Shown: positions 35,362 to 47,793, numbered from the stretch's first letter. The stretch: 64,000 nucleotides of DNA from Nemophila menziesii (GCA_029959085.1 JARWIR010000018.1:1736001-1800000); one strand, 5' to 3'. A program made the numbers and translations. Notes: generated by a model not told the origin, from the sequence alone.

Positions 35362-35379
35362 CCGGCAGCGGCGCCAAAA
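35362..35379 (-). other. Primer-binding site of element B
   Basis: Reverse complement of TGGCGCCGCTGCCGGGGA, near the B LTR edge, identical to the PBS in A. Confidence 0.8.
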
Positions 35380-35382
35380 ACA

Positions 35383-36955
35383 TGGTGGTCCTTTGTGTGT
35401 TCTAAAATAAATGCAATAAGTAATTGAACCACAACTGCAAGTGTACGGTTGTCCCAAGTAATAATAGTGATAATAGGTTCGTTCGCAAGGACGGTTGGTT
35501 AACTACAATGATTATCAAGTAATGATTGGTTGCACTTAATAAAGCAATTAAAGGATATAATGATTGATTGGTTGGTTTGTATTAATCCTAAGTATGAAAA
35601 ACTAAAGAGAAAATGCAAATAAATAATAAGACGCAAGTAAATGAAGGTAAAACGCAGATAAGAGAAGGCAGTACTTGAGAAACGCAAGGGATCCTCCTAA
35701 TTATATTTCATAACATATGTTGTTTAAGGGTCAAATCGGTCAATTGACATTGGTCGGGATTCAATAATCCTTGTACCCCCGTCAGGGTGGACTACAAGGC
35801 TATTCTAGAGTGTCACTAGTCCCGTCAGGGTAAATATGATACACTTTCGAATGATTAAGCTAAATTACCTCATTGGCCCTAAAATTAACTACGCTTTTCA
35901 AAGTCAAATAGTTTCTATTTTAGATTGAGTAATTAAGTCCATACCTAAACCCTCCGTCAGGATGATCCACACGCCACATATGTGGAATAGCGTAGATACT
36001 AGCACCTGTTCTTAGTTCATGACTCCAAAAACAGTAAATAATCTCAAATTACAAAAAAATGTAAAAGACCCAATTCGATTTAATTATTTAAAATCCAAAT
36101 TCAAACATATGAAATTCAACAGATAGGGATTTACCCATTATGCATTCTCAAGTACTAAAAGGAATTAGCTCATACTAATTGAAAATAAAACTAAATTAAA
36201 ATAAAGAAGACTCATATTGTTTTACAGAATTGAAAATAAGAAAAACCTAATTTCCGGAATTAGATTCGGCTGGGAATGGAGATATAGACACTCTCCAGTT
36301 CTTCATCTTTCTTCTTCTTCCTTCGTTGACTTCTCTCTAATGTTTTCTTTTCTGTAAAAAGTGAATTGTGTGAAAAATAGATGTCAAAAGCCCCTTTTAT
36401 ATTAAGAAAAACGGATTAGGCTTTTACTTAAGGTTTAAGTTAAAAATTAAAAGCCCAAGTCCATTTTCCAAGCCCAAAATCCCGTAACTGCTGCACCACC
36501 TCGACTAAAACAGCTCTAGACGATTCGTTATAACCCCGATTGACCTGAAATCACTTGCTAAATTTCCGTAACTCGATATGGAACATAAACTATTCAAAGT
36601 TCAGCGGCTAAGTCAACTCGTAAGTGCCTCGAAATCAGAAATCTTTGGCCTGTTTTCCAGATTTGTAGTTCCAAAATATAATTCTTTTCAGGATTTATCT
36701 TCAAACTTTGACTCCATATCACGATCTTTGACTTTCTTCTCGAATTCCTCTTCTAGCTAATATTCAAAACCTACAAACTTTTCACTAAAATACACAAGAT
36801 TACGCGCAAAAGTTTAATAAATTAAAATTACTAGAAAATAAAGATGAAATTCGGAATATTGCATTTTTAACCCAAAAGTCTATCAAAATATTCAATTAAA
36901 GATAAAAAATGATGTCTCCCAAGGGTCTAAAATAAGAACAATTAGGGAGACATCA
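35383..36955 (-). repeat. 5' LTR of element B
   Basis: 1573 bp on the minus strand, from TGATGTCTCCC (ending at 36955) to ...GACCACCA (at 35383). It has TATAAAAGG near 36395 and the CCTGACGG words near 35790, 35825 and 35960. It inserted into the 3' LTR of element C, whose sequence resumes at 36956. The expected left-hand duplication cannot be seen because B's 3' end is missing. Confidence 0.9.
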
Positions 36956-37968
36956 CATACCCTAATGATTATCTAGTTAGTTTGATTTGTCAGGTTTAAA
37001 CCTTATTCTAGACGTTATTTGGTGCTTCAATAATTAGACACCCAACTAAGGTGATCATCTAACTACTATTAAGGTAATCTTATACTCGTGCACTAGCAAG
37101 GAAAAAAAACAATAAATAAAAACACATAAACAGAGAATAAAACATGAATTCAAAATAAATACCTTAATATCCCAGATCAGATAGAAAAACTAGGGTTCAT
37201 ACATATATTCTAAATCTCAAGCTAAAATTATTTAGTTCATACTAATGAATAAGAGAAAGAAATTACGAATTTAAAGGTTGAAGAAGACATATGGTAATCA
37301 GCTCCTTCCAAACTTCTCTTCTTGTGTTGCAGCTTCCTCTTGTCTTAAGGTTTGGCCAATGATGATTTTATAATGATAATAGGTTGTATTTATAGAGTAA
37401 GAGGAACCCTAAAATCTTTTCTAGGAGTAGAAGACAAGTAATGCACTTCTAGTCCAACTCAAATTCGTAGCCCTAAATTCTAGGAAAGGTAACAATCAAC
37501 CCCGTTTTTGTATTGCCCGTAACTGCTTCAATACTTGTCCGTTTCATGCGCTCCAATAGTCGAAATTCATCGTCTCAGAAATATCTATCACTTTGCTTCA
37601 GATCATTCTTCCAAATTCCTCACTTATTTTGAGATATACGCCCATTTGTGGTCGTCGGTGTGAAATTCAGATTTATTTGGCAGGTTTTTATTTCCATATC
37701 CAATCTTTTCCTTCTTTTCCTCCAAGTTTCCATGTAAATCTTCTTTCCTTATTATCTTTTGATCTTGATTTGGTATTTATCTCTATTTAATTCTTGTATA
37801 TATCTTTGAAGCTTCACAATAATATGCTCTAAAAATAATAAACAATTAAATCAAGACAAGAAATAGGAAAGTGCACTAATTAGTAGGAAAATCGACTCTT
37901 ACTCTAATAAATACACCTAAAATGATGTCTCCAACTAGGATTAATTCATGACAAATAAGGAGACATCA
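36956..37968 (-). repeat. 3' LTR of element C, truncated by element B
   Basis: Homologous to 46756-47793 of C's 5' LTR and ending in ...GGAGACATCA at 37968. The remaining roughly 555 bp should lie left of B but is absent. Over the first 430 bp the two C LTRs differ at roughly 6-7% of sites by eye. Confidence 0.88.
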
Positions 37969-37969
37969 A

Positions 37970-38004
37970 GACCCCCAACTCAAAGTTGTATCGTCCCGAT
38001 ACAA
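37970..38004 (-). other. PPT and adjacent hairpin of element C
   Basis: Minus strand: TTGTATCG-GGA-CGATACAA (38004-37986), an 8-bp stem, immediately followed by a GAGTTGGGGGTCT polypurine tract abutting the LTR at 37968. The stem differs in sequence from A's but keeps pairing and the GGA loop. Confidence 0.75.
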
Positions 38005-38549
38005 TAAAAATAAAAATAAAGAACAGTAGGGTCGGTAAAAGAAGAAGAAGTAGGAGGAGCAGAAAAATAGAACATAATAAATGATCCTAGAGCAGTATAT
38101 CTAAAAAGTCTCATGTAGTAATGCTAAATAAATAATGCACACGTATGCTTAATATACATATATTCAACAATCAAATTCAAGTCCGGATTAATTTCGCAAT
38201 GCAAGAAGGAGAGGTCTCAACTTCGTTTTCGCTAATGGATATAGTTTGTTCATAGGTCCTAATATAGTGTCCAATGGTCCACTTACCTACTACCTAATAA
38301 CCCAATTGTTTCTCCACCAAGTAGCTAGAAATCCTATGTTCTTTATGGTTATAAAGGGGCTTAGGGACGGTGTGGTATATTTGAATAATGAAAAGTGAGC
38401 TTTTGGCTCTCTCCTCACATTCAATCAACCAATTGCCCTAGAGCTTGATCACTCGAAGATGTTCTCACTCAACCCAATTTTTTGATGCTTTTTACGTGCA
38501 TCCCAATAAACCCAAATAGAACCTTTTTCATGATGATATAATAATTCCA

Positions 38550-38648
38550 CTTTTCCGGTCCGAATATATATATTCTTTTCATATCAATTTGTTTATTCTT
38601 TTGTATAGCTATGACTCTCTTTTTGATGTTCGAGATATCAGGCTATTT

Positions 38649-38688
<40 letters not shown>

Positions 38689-38742
38689 CTTTTCAAATCT
38701 AGCTCGTAGCTTCTTTTTCATTCACTATTACCCCGTCAAAAG
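38550..38742 (-). other. Long-range pair in element C, enclosing a TA microsatellite
   Basis: CTTTTCCGG (38550-38558) and CCGTCAAAAG (38733-38742) correspond to the CTTTGCCGG/CCGGCAAAG arms of A and F. Pairing is kept apart from a small bulge. A (TA)n run of about 38 bp lies between them near 38653-38690. Confidence 0.4.
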
Positions 38743-39393
38743 GTTACAATAATAACTTCTCCATCATCAATAACATCACAAATACGATTTCCCAAATCCA
38801 ATGTTCCCTAATGATGAAATTCACCACCCCAAACTCAAGCTCTAAAAACGACTTGTCTCAGGTTTTGCAATTCGAGTGTGGGTTATATGGATAAATACTA
38901 ACAACTAAGGATATGGATTATAATGTGGTTAATAAAAAGGCTTTAGAAAGGCTCAAAGGGGCTAAGACGGATAAATAAAAACAATAATCAAATAAAAGGG
39001 TGAGAAAGTAAAAAGGCTTCAAGTGGCTTCAATATGAAAGAACTGCCTTATTCACTTTTCTAACTACCGGATTTTGTTACTTTTTCACTACTAGTTCATA
39101 GATAAGAGGGTTTTCAACTAATTTCAAACCTCACGTTCTACACACTAAATAACTCTCCCTAAGTTTTAACATGACTTCTTAGCATTGCTGATTAACTTTC
39201 CTATCTTTTATTTCCTGTTTTCATACATGCATACTAAACATATTTGTGACACCTTTCAAAAACGTACTACTTACAATCATTAACTTAATTAAATAATTCT
39301 CAAATAGGTACATTCAACATATTCTATACCTATTCAAACCTATAAATTTTAAATTTTATGCAAAAACAAAAAGGAAGATGAGGACAACGAATC

Positions 39394-39433
39394 CCCACCC
39401 CCAACTAAAAAATAAGCCGTGTCCCCACCACTC
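39394..39433 (-). other. Hairpin plus PPT-like tract downstream of ORF3 (element C)
   Basis: Minus strand: GAGTGGTG-GGGA-CACGGCTT (39433-39414), mostly paired around the same GGGA loop as A, then TTTTAGTTGGGGGTGG (39409-39394). Confidence 0.5.
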
Positions 39434-39502
39434 TAAAAAGACTCAAGGAAGAAATAAAATTTAAAATTAAACTAAAATAAACTACCTAATGCATACAAGT
39501 AT

Positions 39503-39802
39503 TTAAGGAGAAGGATTAGAACAGGGTACCTGGCCATGAAGATCCATCATGTCTTCTTCCTCCGAAGAAGAATAATTATCAATATCCATGATCTCAGTTA
39601 CCTCTCCTAATTGTTGATTCATCTTCGCAATTTCCTCCCAAAGTTCTATGTTTTGTTTCCTTAGATGATTGACTTCTTGTTGTAATTTTATAGCCCATGG
39701 GGGTGTGCAAGAATTATCTTTATATGAAGGAGAAGAAGAAGAAGAAGAAGAACCTTGATCTTGAATTTGTGTCTTGTCTTTAGGCCTTGATGGTACACGC
39801 AT
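39503..39802 (-). CDS. Short ORF3 of element C (99 residues, coiled coil)
   Basis: ATG at 39802-39800. The product has a basic N-terminus, a poly-Ser stretch (about residues 19-25), a predicted coiled coil (about 38-70, with 'LQQEVNHLRKQNIELWEEI') and an acidic Ser/Glu tail. It sits where A has the 438-residue ORF3 and resembles only the C-terminal coiled coil of that protein. The plant-transposon domain is absent. Its function is unknown; it may be a reduced ORF3 or a decay product. Confidence 0.45.
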   Translation of the reverse strand: MRVPSRPKDKTQIQDQGSSSSSSSPSYKDNSCTPPWAIKLQQEVNHLRKQNIELWEEIAKMNQQLGEVTEIMDIDNYSSSEEEDMMDLHGQVPCSNPSP

Positions 39803-40190
39803 CCTAGCTGTTATTTTTCAGCGTAGTGGTTGTGTTGGTGCCTCTATCTTTGATTTCTTTTCAATAGGTTCATCAAGATTGATGTCCTTTTCAATTGTGG
39901 CTCCAGGAAAATTTTTGTACTTCCCTAGAATTGACCCACAACTCAAGTTACACCAAGGATGGATCAACGTTAAGAAAGATTGGCGTGGCTTGAGTTTCTT
40001 GCTTGAATTTGATGATAGAAGAAGGTTTCTTGATGATTTTTGGAAGAATTCTTGATAACTTGATGATCTTGGTGATGTTTAATTGTGTAGTGTGTTGAAT
40101 TTGATGAAGAATATGTGTTTATAGAGTAAGGATGAGATGATTATTGATGTTGTTGTATTTGTTGTAGAGGTTTAATCAAGTATCAAGGTC

Positions 40191-40199
40191 TATTTATAA
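40191..40199 (-). promoter_or_regulatory. Possible internal TATA box upstream of ORF3 (element C)
   Basis: TATAAATAG on the minus strand, in the gap between the GC-rich array and ORF3, followed by an A/C-rich leader-like stretch. It is a close match to the plant TATA consensus. Confidence 0.45.
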
Positions 40200-40284
40200 G
40201 GTTTGGGTCTGAAAAATTCGTATTAAGGAGGCTAGGGTTTCATAATAATAAGGTAAGAAGTGGATTAGGAAATAAACTATTCAA

Positions 40285-40640
40285 AACCGACCTTCGGGCC
40301 GGCATACCGGCCAAAGCGGCGGCATACCGGTGCTGGAGCTGAATAAACTGTGCATGCCTTGGCAATGAAACCCGAGCCTAATACCCGTGCTCATGTGTTA
40401 GCGCGCCGGCAAACCGGTGAACCATTTTTTGAATTGTTTCACTCCGTAAAAATACCTGAGTCAAGATACCCGAGGCCACGTGTTTTTCTTCGGGCCAGCA
40501 TACCGGTGCCCTGGGCGGCATACCGGTGTGCCTGTTATTTCTTTTGCACGCCTCGGCTATAAACCCGAATCCACCAACCCGTGGGCTCGTGTCTCCCCAC
40601 CGGCATGCCGGTGGTTTGACCGGCCTACTGGCCAGTGGTC
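40285..40640 (-). repeat. GC-rich palindromic minisatellite of element C
   Basis: About three monomers of about 95 bp built from ACCGGCATACCGGT-type units (self-complementary at 12 of 14 positions), alternating with 'aacccgagcc...acccgtgctcatgtg' blocks (near 40370, 40466, 40560). It has the same position as the CCGGGTACCCGG array of A but a different motif. Confidence 0.85.
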
Positions 40641-40831
40641 TAGAATTTTCCCAAATTTTTTCTTTTGACCCCAAACTCATTTCCTGCACAATAACACACT
40701 ACGTTTCTCTCCTATCAGCTTGTAAACACATTAAAATATACACTAACTTAGAAATATACACTACATAAAACTACAACTAATCTAGAAAACAATTAAAACA
40801 AGGGGTGTCTCCCAAGAGCACTTTTGTTTAA

Positions 40832-40848
40832 CGTCTTTGAGTTAGACG
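40832..40848 (-). other. Post-pol hairpin of element C
   Basis: Minus strand CGTCT-AACTCAA-AGACG, 12 bp after the pol stop (40862-40860). Compared with A (CGTCG...CGACG) both sides of the last base pair changed. Confidence 0.65.
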
Positions 40849-40859
40849 GTCACCTCAGG

Positions 40860-43800
40860 CTAAGCACATTCTGCAAGATGGATTATCTCCTCTCGCCCAA
40901 AGTCTTCACTATCATGGTATAATTTCAAACGATGTCCATTCACCGTGAATGTCCTTTGCTCGGTTGGATGTTCAATTTCGATCGCTCCATGAGGTGTGAC
41001 TCTTGTGACAATATAAGGTCTTCCCCAACGGGATTTAAGCTTGCCTGGGTAGTTTAAGAGTCGAAAATTATATAATAGTACCTTTTTTCCTCTCTCGAAC
41101 TTCTTTGGACGGATTCAGTTTATCATGCCATCTCTTTGTTTTCTCTTTATAAAGGCGTGAATTTTCATAGGCATGGGAACGGAATTCCTCCAACTCATTT
41201 AACTGCATCAACCTTTGTTTTCCGGCCAATTCTGGGTTCAGATTCAGAGTTTTGATAAACCAGAAGGCTCGGGCTTCAATCTCAATAGGTAGATGACATG
41301 CTTTGCCGTAAACCATGCGATAAGGAGAGGCCCCAGCTGGTGTTTTAAATGTTGTTCTGTAAGCCCAGAGAGCATCATCTAACTTTAATGACCAGTATTT
41401 CCTCGTTCTGTTCACAGACTTTTCAAGAATAGATTTGATTTCTCGGTTAGAAACCTCTGCTTGACCGTTAGTTTGGGGATGATAACCGGTTGAAGTGCGG
41501 TGTCTCACTCCAAAATTAAGAAGGGTAGCTCTCAACTGTGCATTAATGAAGTGGGTACTTTTATCACTGATTAGAACACGTGGCGTACCATGTCTTGAAC
41601 AGATTTGTGACATCATTCTTTGGTGTTGCCACTGCTTCTACCCACTTGGACACATAATCTACTGCTAGCAAAATATAAAGATTACCATGGGATGTGATAA
41701 AAGTTCCCATGAAATCTATTCCCCATACATCAAAGATTTCGACTTCTAAAATATTGTTAAGCGGAAACTCGTCTCTTTTTGATATATTACTAGTGAACTG
41801 GCATCTTTGACATGACTGGACGAACTGATGGCAATCTTTGTGTAGGGTAGGCCAAAAGAAACGGGATTGAAGAACTTTAGCTGTGGTTCTATCGCCTTTA
41901 AAGTGGCCACCATATGGTGAACCATGACAACTTGCTATAATCTTAACAATTTCGCTTTCATGCACACATCTTCTAACCACTTCATTAGCGCAAATTTTCC
42001 AGAGGTATGGTTCATCCCAAAAGAATTGATTGGCCCTGGAGACTAATATCTTTCGTTGTTGTGAATCGAAATCCATAGGGAGAACACCACTCACAAGGAG
42101 ATTAACTATATCTGCATACCAAGACACAAACAAATCTTTAATAGCAAAAAGTTGTTCATCAGGGAATACTTCTTTGACCAATAATGGTTCTTTGTTTGCA
42201 TCAGATCCTTCGAGTCTGGATAATTGATCAGCAACTTAATTTTTGCATCCTTTTTGGTCTCGAATATCTATGTCAAATTATTGCAGCAATAGTACCCATC
42301 TAATAAGACGTGGCTTAGCATCCTTTTTCTCCATAAGATACTTGATTGCTGAATGATTTGTGAATACAACAATTTTCTTCCCAAGCAAGTAGGAACGAAA
42401 CTTGTCAAAAGCAAATACCACATTTAACATCTCTTTCTCCTTTACTGTATAGTTCATCTGGGCAGCGTTGAAGGTCTTACTTGCATAATAAATTGAATGG
42501 AAGATCTTGTCCTTCCTCTGTCCTAACACAACACCCATTGCATGATCATCTGCATCGCACATAATTTCAAACAGAGCTTTCCAATCTGGAGGTATAACAA
42601 TTGGCGTGGAGACTAGTATCTCTTTAATCGTTACAGACGCTTGAAGACATTCATCAGTAAAATTAAAAGGAGTATCCTTTTCAAGTAAAGAACAAAGCGG
42701 CTTGGCGATTTTGGAGAACTATTTAATAAATCTTCGGTAAAATCCTGCGTGACCCAAGAAACTTCTCACTCCTTTTACAGAAACTGGAGGTGGTAAGGTT
42801 TTTATAACTTCAATTTTAGCACAATCAACCTCCATCCCTGCCTTTGAAACTTTATGTCCTAACACAATCCCTTCTTGAACCATGAAGTGACACTTTTCCC
42901 AGTTAAGCTTAAGATCAGTTTCTTCACATCTTACAGGGACTTTCTCTTGATTATTCAAACAACTATCAAAACTCTCTCCAAATACCAAAAAATCATCCAT
43001 AAATACCTCCAAATATTTATCAATCATGTCCTAAAATATAGCCATCATGCACCTCTAGAACGTGACAGGTGCATTGCATAAACCAAACAAAATCCTTCTA
43101 TAAGCAAAGGTGCCAAACAGACAAGTAAAAGTTGTTTTTTGTTGATCGAGGGGATCCACACAAATCTGATTATATCCTGAATATCAGTCAAGTAAACAAT
43201 AATACTCTCTCCCAGCAAGTTTATCTAGCATCTGATCAATTAAAGGTAACCAGAAGTGATCTTTCTTTGTCTCCTTGTTAAGCATTCGGTAATCCATGCA
43301 TACTCTCCACCGCACAACTGTTCTTGATTGAATGGCTATAATTTGATCATTAAGGACAGTAGTATTACCCCCTTTCTTTGGAACACATTGCACTGGACTA
43401 ACCCGATCACTTCTTGCAATTGGATAGATAATTCCCACAGCTAATAAATTGATTACCTCCTTCCTTACCACCTCTTGCATAGCTGGAATGAGTCTTCTTT
43501 GACCTTCTATAGATCGCCCTTCTTTGTTCTCAAAAATAATTTTATGTTTGCAAACAGATGGTCTAATTCCTTTGATGTCGGTAATAGTCCATCCAATTGC
43601 TTCTTTGTTAGCGTGAAACACACGGAGCAGCTTCTCTTCTTGAGGACCTGAAAGGTTAGCAGAGATAATAACAGGCAAAGTTTTATGCGTACCTAAATAT
43701 GCATAACGTAGATGGTCGGGAAGTGGTTTTTCTTCGAGAACAGGTGGACATATTATGGATGGTTACTTTATAGTTTCAATGTGACTGGATTCACGAAGTT

Positions 43801-45000
43801 GTTCTCGTATGTTTGATCCAAATGATGCAACTTCGCTGGTGGTATTTTTATCTATCTCTGGCGATTCAAGTGCTAAGGTCTCTTCTAGCTTGTCATATGG
43901 GCTTGTTTCATTAAAGACTTCTTGTGTAATTTTGCCGATGACAACTATTTTTAAGCATTCATCTTTTGTATCGGGTAACTTCATAGCCTTAAACACATTG
44001 AATCGTACATGTTCGTCTTGGACCCTCATGATCAACTCACCATTCTCAACATTTATTAGTGTACGCCCCGTGGCTAAGAATGGTCTACCCAAGATGATGG
44101 GGACATTCTTATCCGCGTCGTAGTCAAGAATAATAAAATCACAATGAAATATAAAAGTACCAGTTTTAACTAAAACATCTTCAATTTTACCTACTGGTTG
44201 AGAGAGAGAGAGAGAGAGCGATCCTCCATTTGTAATACCACGGATGTGGGTACTACCTCTCCTATATTAAGCTTCTCGAACAGGGACTTAGGCATGAGAT
44301 TGATACTCGCGCCTAAATCACATAATGCGTTCCCGGTTCAACTGTCTCCAATACCAATGGGAATCGTAAAACTTCCGGGATCCTGTAGCTTCGGTGGTAA
44401 CTGGTTTTGACAAATCACACTACACTCCACTGGCAATCCAATTGTTTCCCCGGTTTCTATGCTTTGTTTGTTAGAACGAATGTCTTTCTTAAATTTCAGA
44501 TATTTCGGCATTCTTTTGAGGGCCTCTACAAATGGAATAGTAATATCTAGCTTTCTCACCATGTCGTAGAACTTCTTGAATTCTTTTTCATTGCCCTTCT
44601 TCTTGACATGTGAGGGATATGGTGGAGGAGGGCGTGTATTAAGTTCCACTGAGCTTTTCTTCTTTTCTGGTGTCTCATCTGGGACACTCTTCGGTTCAAC
44701 TACCTCTTCAACCTTATCTTCTACTGTTTCTTCAACCACTTTCTCCGTAATAGGGGTTGGTTCTGGTTCTCTTCTAGGTGGAGGTAATTGTTTTCCACTT
44801 CGCAATTCAACTACATGACATGCATCGTCTTGAGGAGCAATAGTTCACTTGGGAGTTACCCTTTGGGTCTGTTTTGTAAAGCACTTTCCATTTGTGATAA
44901 GGTTTGCTCGAGATTTTTTATCACCTTGGACTGGGTTTGGATTATTTGCTTGCTCATCTTCATATTCTGTTCAACTAATTCTATCATGTCAGCCATTCTT
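40860..45000 (-). pseudogene. Element C pol: PR, RT, RNase H, INT, GPY/F
   Basis: Fragments read from right to left: a Pro/Glu-rich linker (44805-44338); protease with a DLGA-type loop and '[11 protein letters not shown]' (44335-43763); RT with 'VCMDYRMLNK' (43678-43184) and 'FMDDFLVFG' (about 42970-43005); RNase H with '[16 protein letters not shown]' (42562-42278); integrase HHCC and core (42181-41564, then 41616-41068, with 'SDKSTHF' and 'QAEVSNREI'); and a GPY/F tail down to the stop at 40860-40862. Multiple stops, frameshifts and a GA microsatellite inside PR make it non-functional. It is similar to A in domain order and clearly diverged in sequence. Confidence 0.9.
44202..44219. repeat. 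GA microsatellite inside the element C protease
   Basis: About nine GA units, at the place where A and B have '[14 protein letters not shown]'. It replaces or expands protease coding sequence with a Ser/Leu-type repeat and probably disrupts the frame. Confidence 0.75.
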
Positions 45001-45005
45001 GAATC

Positions 45006-46076
45006 CTAACTTGAACGTTGTACTTGTTCAGCCTGTTGTATTGAATGCTTCGGTGGTTCTTGGTAAGCTTGATTATAAATTGGCGCTTGTTGAATAATAG
45101 GTTGTGGTGGATTATATGACTGGGGCCGAGTTTGATACGTCTCTTGATTTTTGACTAATCTTCGTTTGTGTGGAGGTTGATAACTAGCAGAACTTCCGTG
45201 AGTTTGATAATGATCATTAGAATAATGGTTTCTTTGAGATATAACGGAGGTTGAAGCTGGATTATTCATACACTTTTCCTACAAATGACTTTTTGATCCA
45301 CAACCTAGACACGAAGGTAGAGTATGTACTAGATTCACTTGAGCTATTGTCTGTGCTTGTTCTCGTAATTCCTCGAGTTGTTGGTTTAACTCTTTGAGCC
45401 TTAGAGAGTCTAAGGTCTCTTCATATTTTTCTAATTCATCCGGCCAACTTCTTTCGGTTTCAAGAACATTCTCCATAATACATTCAGCTTCTGCAAGATC
45501 TAATTATACAAAACCTTTGTTTCCTAACGAATCAGCTCTTGCCCTGGACTCGTTATTGATTCATCCTTAGAACATGGTTAAAGAATATTCTGGCGATGTT
45601 ATATGGAATGGACATCTCACCTTTTTCTCATTAATTCGTAACCATGCTTCACCCAGACTCTCTCTGTCTTCCTGTATAAACTGTTCGAGCTCAATCATAT
45701 CTTTTAATCTTCTACTAACTGGATGGAATCGGTCTAGGAATTTTGATTGAAGCTGGTCCCAGTCTGGAATAATGTTTGGATGTTGGGTATCGTACCAATC
45801 ACTTGCACCTCCGGTCAAGAAGAACTGGAACATAACGTAATACATCTGCTTCTTTGTAACTCCTTTTACGATATAAGCATCACAGATCTACATGAATTTT
45901 TGAATATATCGGACCGAATCTTGTTGTGTAGCACCGCTAAATTGTCCATTATTTGCAAAATGCGCTATCATCCCTGGGTCTGGTCTAAATTTAGCGGCTT
46001 GGATTTCTGGAGTGCCGATTCCGCATGGTTACACTCTAAACGAGATGGGTAGCTCAAGTCTCCTTGGGTTCTCCAT
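45006..46076 (-). pseudogene. Element C gag
   Basis: It starts at ATG 46076-46074 (MENPRRLELP). It contains a Retrotrans_gag domain ('GASDWYDTQHPNIIPDWDQL', 45845-45567), a coiled coil (45476-45330) and a zinc-knuckle-like 'CLGCGSKSHL' with an in-frame stop inside it (about 45277). Several further stops break the frame. Confidence 0.85.
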
Positions 46077-46173
46077 CTGTAAAAATCTGTATAATAAAAA
46101 CTAAAAGACAAAAGCATAAAATAGAACTAACTGAAATAAAGCACTAAATAAATGCACAAGGACTAACGATGTA

Positions 46174-46191
46174 GTCCCCGGCAGCGGCGCC
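46174..46191 (-). other. Primer-binding site of element C
   Basis: Reverse complement of TGGCGCCGCTGCCGGGGA, just inside the LTR. Confidence 0.8.
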
Positions 46192-46198
46192 AAAAACT

Positions 46199-47793
46199 TG
46201 GTGTCGCCTAGGGTGTTATAAAAATATGATAAATAAACGCTTAAAACAATGCACTAAAGCACCCTAGACTAGCACGGTTTTGCAAGTATACAGGACGTAT
46301 GCAAGTTTTAATTGATAAGTGAGATTCGTTCCTCAGGGACTACGAAGGTCAGGAAGAACTTATGCAAATTATCAAGTGCAGATATGACCAAATAGATTAA
46401 TAAACGCTAAGAAATAAAATACGAAAGAGATTTTTATTTGGTTGTTAAATAAGTAAATTAAACTAATAAATTAACTAAGAATTAAAAAACAGAAAATTAA
46501 ATAAAAGAGAGAAGCAATTAGTATGATAATTTAACCTGAGATATTAGCAAGTAATCCCCACTAGTTATGTTTATTCTATCATGTAAGGGTGAATCATGTA
46601 ATATGCAATAATCAGGATTCTAAATTCCCATACCTTAGACCTTGAGAGCGACTAAGGGTGATACAACACAACCACGAGGCAGCCTAAACTTAGGATTATC
46701 AAACGCCACTAAGGTCCTAAGCAATTCAATTCCAAACATGGTGATAGTGGTGAAAATATACCCTAATGATTATCTAGTTAGGTTGATTTGTCACGTCTAA
46801 ACCTTATTCTAGACGTTATGTGGTATTTCAATAATTAGACACACAGCTAAGGTGATCATCTAACTACTATTAAGGTAATCCTATACCCGTGCACTAGCAA
46901 GGTAAACAGACAATAAATAAAAACACATAAACAGAGAATAAAACATGAATTCAAATTAAATACCTTAATATCCCAAATCAGATAGAAAGACAAGAGTTCA
47001 TACATATATGCTAAATCTCAATCTAAAATTATTTAGTTCATACTAATGAAAGAAGAGAAAGAAATTACAAATTTAAAGGTTGAAGAAAACATATGGTGTT
47101 CTGCTCCTTCCAGACTTCTCTTCTTGTGTTGCAGCTTCCTCTTGGCTTAAGATTTGGCCAAGGATGACTTTATAATGATAATAGGTTGTATTTATAGAGT
47201 AAGAGGAACCCTAAAACATTTTCTTGGAGTAGAAGACAAGTAATGCACTTCTAGCCCAACTCAAATTCGTAGCCCTAAATTCTAAGAATGGTAACAATCA
47301 GCCCCTCTTTTGTATTGGTCGTAACTGCTTCAATACTTGTCTGTGTTATGCGTTCCAATAGTCGAAATTCATCGCCTCGGAAATATATATCACTTTGCTT
47401 CAGACCATACTTCCAAATTCCTCACCGATTTTGAGATATAAGCCCATGTGTGGTCGTGGGTGTGAAATTCAGATTTACTTGGCAGCTTTTTATTTCCATA
47501 TCCTATCTTTTCCTTCTTTTCCTCTAAGTTTCCATGCAAATCTTCTTTCCTTATTATCTTTTGATCTTGATTTGCTATTTATCTCTATATAATTCTTGTA
47601 TATATCTTTAAAGCTTCACACTCAAAAAAACAATTAAACCCAATATGTTCTAAAAATAATTAATAATTAAATCAAGACAAGACAAGAAATAGGAAAGTGC
47701 ACTAATTAGTAGGAAAATCGACTATTACTCTAATAAATACACATAAATGATGTCTCCAATCAGGATTAATTCATGAAAAATAAGGAGACATCA
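46199..47793 (-). repeat. 5' LTR of element C
   Basis: 1595 bp on the minus strand, TGATGTCTCC (ending at 47793) to ...GGCGACACCA (at 46199), with the terminal inverted pair TGATGTCTCC/GGAGACATCA. The solo LTR at 3459-5002 belongs to the same family. Confidence 0.92.

Larger units (their letters stand above)
36956..47793 (-). mobile_element. Element C: Athila-type retrotransposon (minus), older and decayed
   Basis: LTRs 36956-37968 (partial) and 46199-47793, PBS, gag, PR, RT, RNase H, INT, GC-rich array, a short ORF3 and PPT, in the same order as A but from a clearly different family. Many stops and frameshifts are present. It is inserted in the 3' region of element D, whose sequence continues at 47794. 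Confidence 0.92.
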
